Assembly (NCBI RefSeq): GCF_027451485.1
Contig: NZ_DAIDJE010000009.1
Span: 42,800-106,799, forward strand
DNA: 64,000 nucleotides
Direction of reading: 5' to 3'
Origin: Bradyrhizobium sp.
GTDB lineage: Bacteria; Pseudomonadota; Alphaproteobacteria; Rhizobiales; Xanthobacteraceae
Part shown: piece by piece, positions 63,499 through 64,000 of the stretch
Layout of the letters: each line of letters opens with the position of its first letter
Position numbering within the stretch: position 1 is the stretch's first letter
Position numbers and translations under genes: made by a program
Notes under the pieces: model-generated
Told to the model about the DNA's origin: nothing
Databases searched by the model: none
What the model saw: the letters and a program-made list of their open reading frames with translations, nothing else

Positions 63499-64000
63499 TG
63501 CCCGATCTCCTGCTCGAACTGTTTTCCGAAGAAATCCCCGCGCGCATGCAGGCGAAAGCGGCGGACGATCTGCGCCGGATGGTTACCGACAAGCTGGTGG
63601 CCGAGGGTCTCGTCTATGAAGGCGCGAAGGCTTTTGCGACCCCGCGTCGCCTGGCTCTGACCGTGCACGGTATTCCCGCGCGGCAGGCCGACCTGAAGGA
63701 AGAGCGCAAAGGGCCGCGCGTCGGCGGGCCGGAAGCTGCGATCGCTGGCTTTTTGAAAGCCACCGGACTGTCATCGCTGGATGAGGCGAAGATTCAGAGC
63801 GATCCGAAGAAGGGCGATTTTTACGTCGCGCTGATCGAGAAGCCTGGGCGTGCTACCATCGAGGTGCTCGCCGAAATCCTGCCCGTGATTATCCGCACTT
63901 TCCCCTGGCCGAAATCGATGCGCTGGGGCGCGCGTTCGGCCAGATCGGGCTCGCTGTCCTGGGTGCGGCCGCTGCACGCGATCACTGCGACCTTCGGCCT
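63498..64000 (+). CDS. glyS: Glycyl-tRNA synthetase beta subunit, truncated by window end
   Basis: The first 167 residues only; the gene continues beyond base 64000. [18 protein letters not shown] and the following [21 protein letters not shown] and [19 protein letters not shown] are GlyS-specific. The beta subunit binds tRNA and stabilises the enzyme. The start codon shares one base with the glyQ stop, so the two subunits are produced together. Confidence 0.96.
   Translation, partial: MPDLLLELFSEEIPARMQAKAADDLRRMVTDKLVAEGLVYEGAKAFATPRRLALTVHGIPARQADLKEERKGPRVGGPEAAIAGFLKATGLSSLDEAKIQSDPKKGDFYVALIEKPGRATIEVLAEILPVIIRTFPWPKSMRWGARSARSGSLSWVRPLHAITATFG

Overview
The window is about 64 kb of a high-GC alphaproteobacterial chromosome, most likely Bradyrhizobium or a close relative in the Nitrobacteraceae. 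The main support is the fused cytochrome b/c1 gene behind a Rieske gene, the leader-peptide-controlled fused trpEG, a CcrM methylase, an alphaproteobacterial-type LexA box, and several palindromic intergenic repeats of the kind seen across Bradyrhizobium. Genus assignment is inference from protein recognition without a database search. No rRNA, tRNA, prophage or CRISPR array was seen.

Layout. 78-1954: a complete IS1595-family insertion sequence with inverted ends, an 8-bp target duplication and a passenger membrane-protein gene. 2.0-5.8 kb: hypothetical membrane protein, metallophosphoesterase, Nudix hydrolase, glycosyltransferase and GNAT acetyltransferase. 5.8-12.7 kb: a minus-strand MoxR / DUF58 / DUF4159 / membrane-protein operon. 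12.9-15.7 kb: a tightly overlapping plus-strand operon (DUF1285, CoA-type Nudix, DUF6111, CCA tRNA nucleotidyltransferase). 15.8-18.2 kb: minus-strand trmL-queE-queD-hemF. 18.5-21.2 kb: petA-fbcH, the cytochrome bc1 complex. 21.5-26.4 kb: dienelactone hydrolase, extradiol-dioxygenase-like protein, the trp leader and attenuator with trpEG, and apt. 26.5-28.0 kb: two consecutive ParA-like P-loop ATPases of unknown role. 28.3-38.3 kb: M48 protease with LemA, an Rsm22-family protein, smc, a DsbA-like thioredoxin, a DciA-like DUF721 protein, mutY and a thioesterase. 38.2-43.2 kb: accessory-looking genes (flavin monooxygenase, LysR regulator, SnoaL-like protein, GST, small secreted protein, membrane-anchored cytochrome c). 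43.2-44.2 kb: no convincing gene, but a structured repeat-like region. 44.2-47.8 kb: ccrM, a zinc metalloprotease, a MoaB/Mog protein and a PilZ protein. 47.8-53.9 kb: a MarR-GNAT fusion, a glycosyltransferase, a SplB-like radical SAM protein, RNase HII, a polytopic membrane protein and a uracil-DNA glycosylase. 54.1-64.0 kb: ETF-ubiquinone oxidoreductase, a TPR protein, ispE, a polyprenyl diphosphate synthase, DUF2007, a methyltransferase, an S49 protease and glyQ-glyS, which runs off the end.

How the genes work together. Most of the window is housekeeping: respiration (bc1 complex, ETF-QO, isoprenoid supply through IspE and the polyprenyl synthase), tRNA maturation and queuosine synthesis, heme synthesis, DNA repair and chromosome maintenance (MutY, UDG, RNase HII, SMC, CcrM, DciA), and tryptophan synthesis. 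The most informative regulatory DNA is the leader-peptide attenuator of trpEG with a promoter that may produce a leaderless transcript, a GTTC-N7-GTTC LexA box in front of the radical SAM gene, and a CtrA-like box plus two GANTC sites in front of ccrM. The least explained parts are the paired P-loop ATPases, the IS passenger protein and the folded repeat region at 43.5-44.06 kb.
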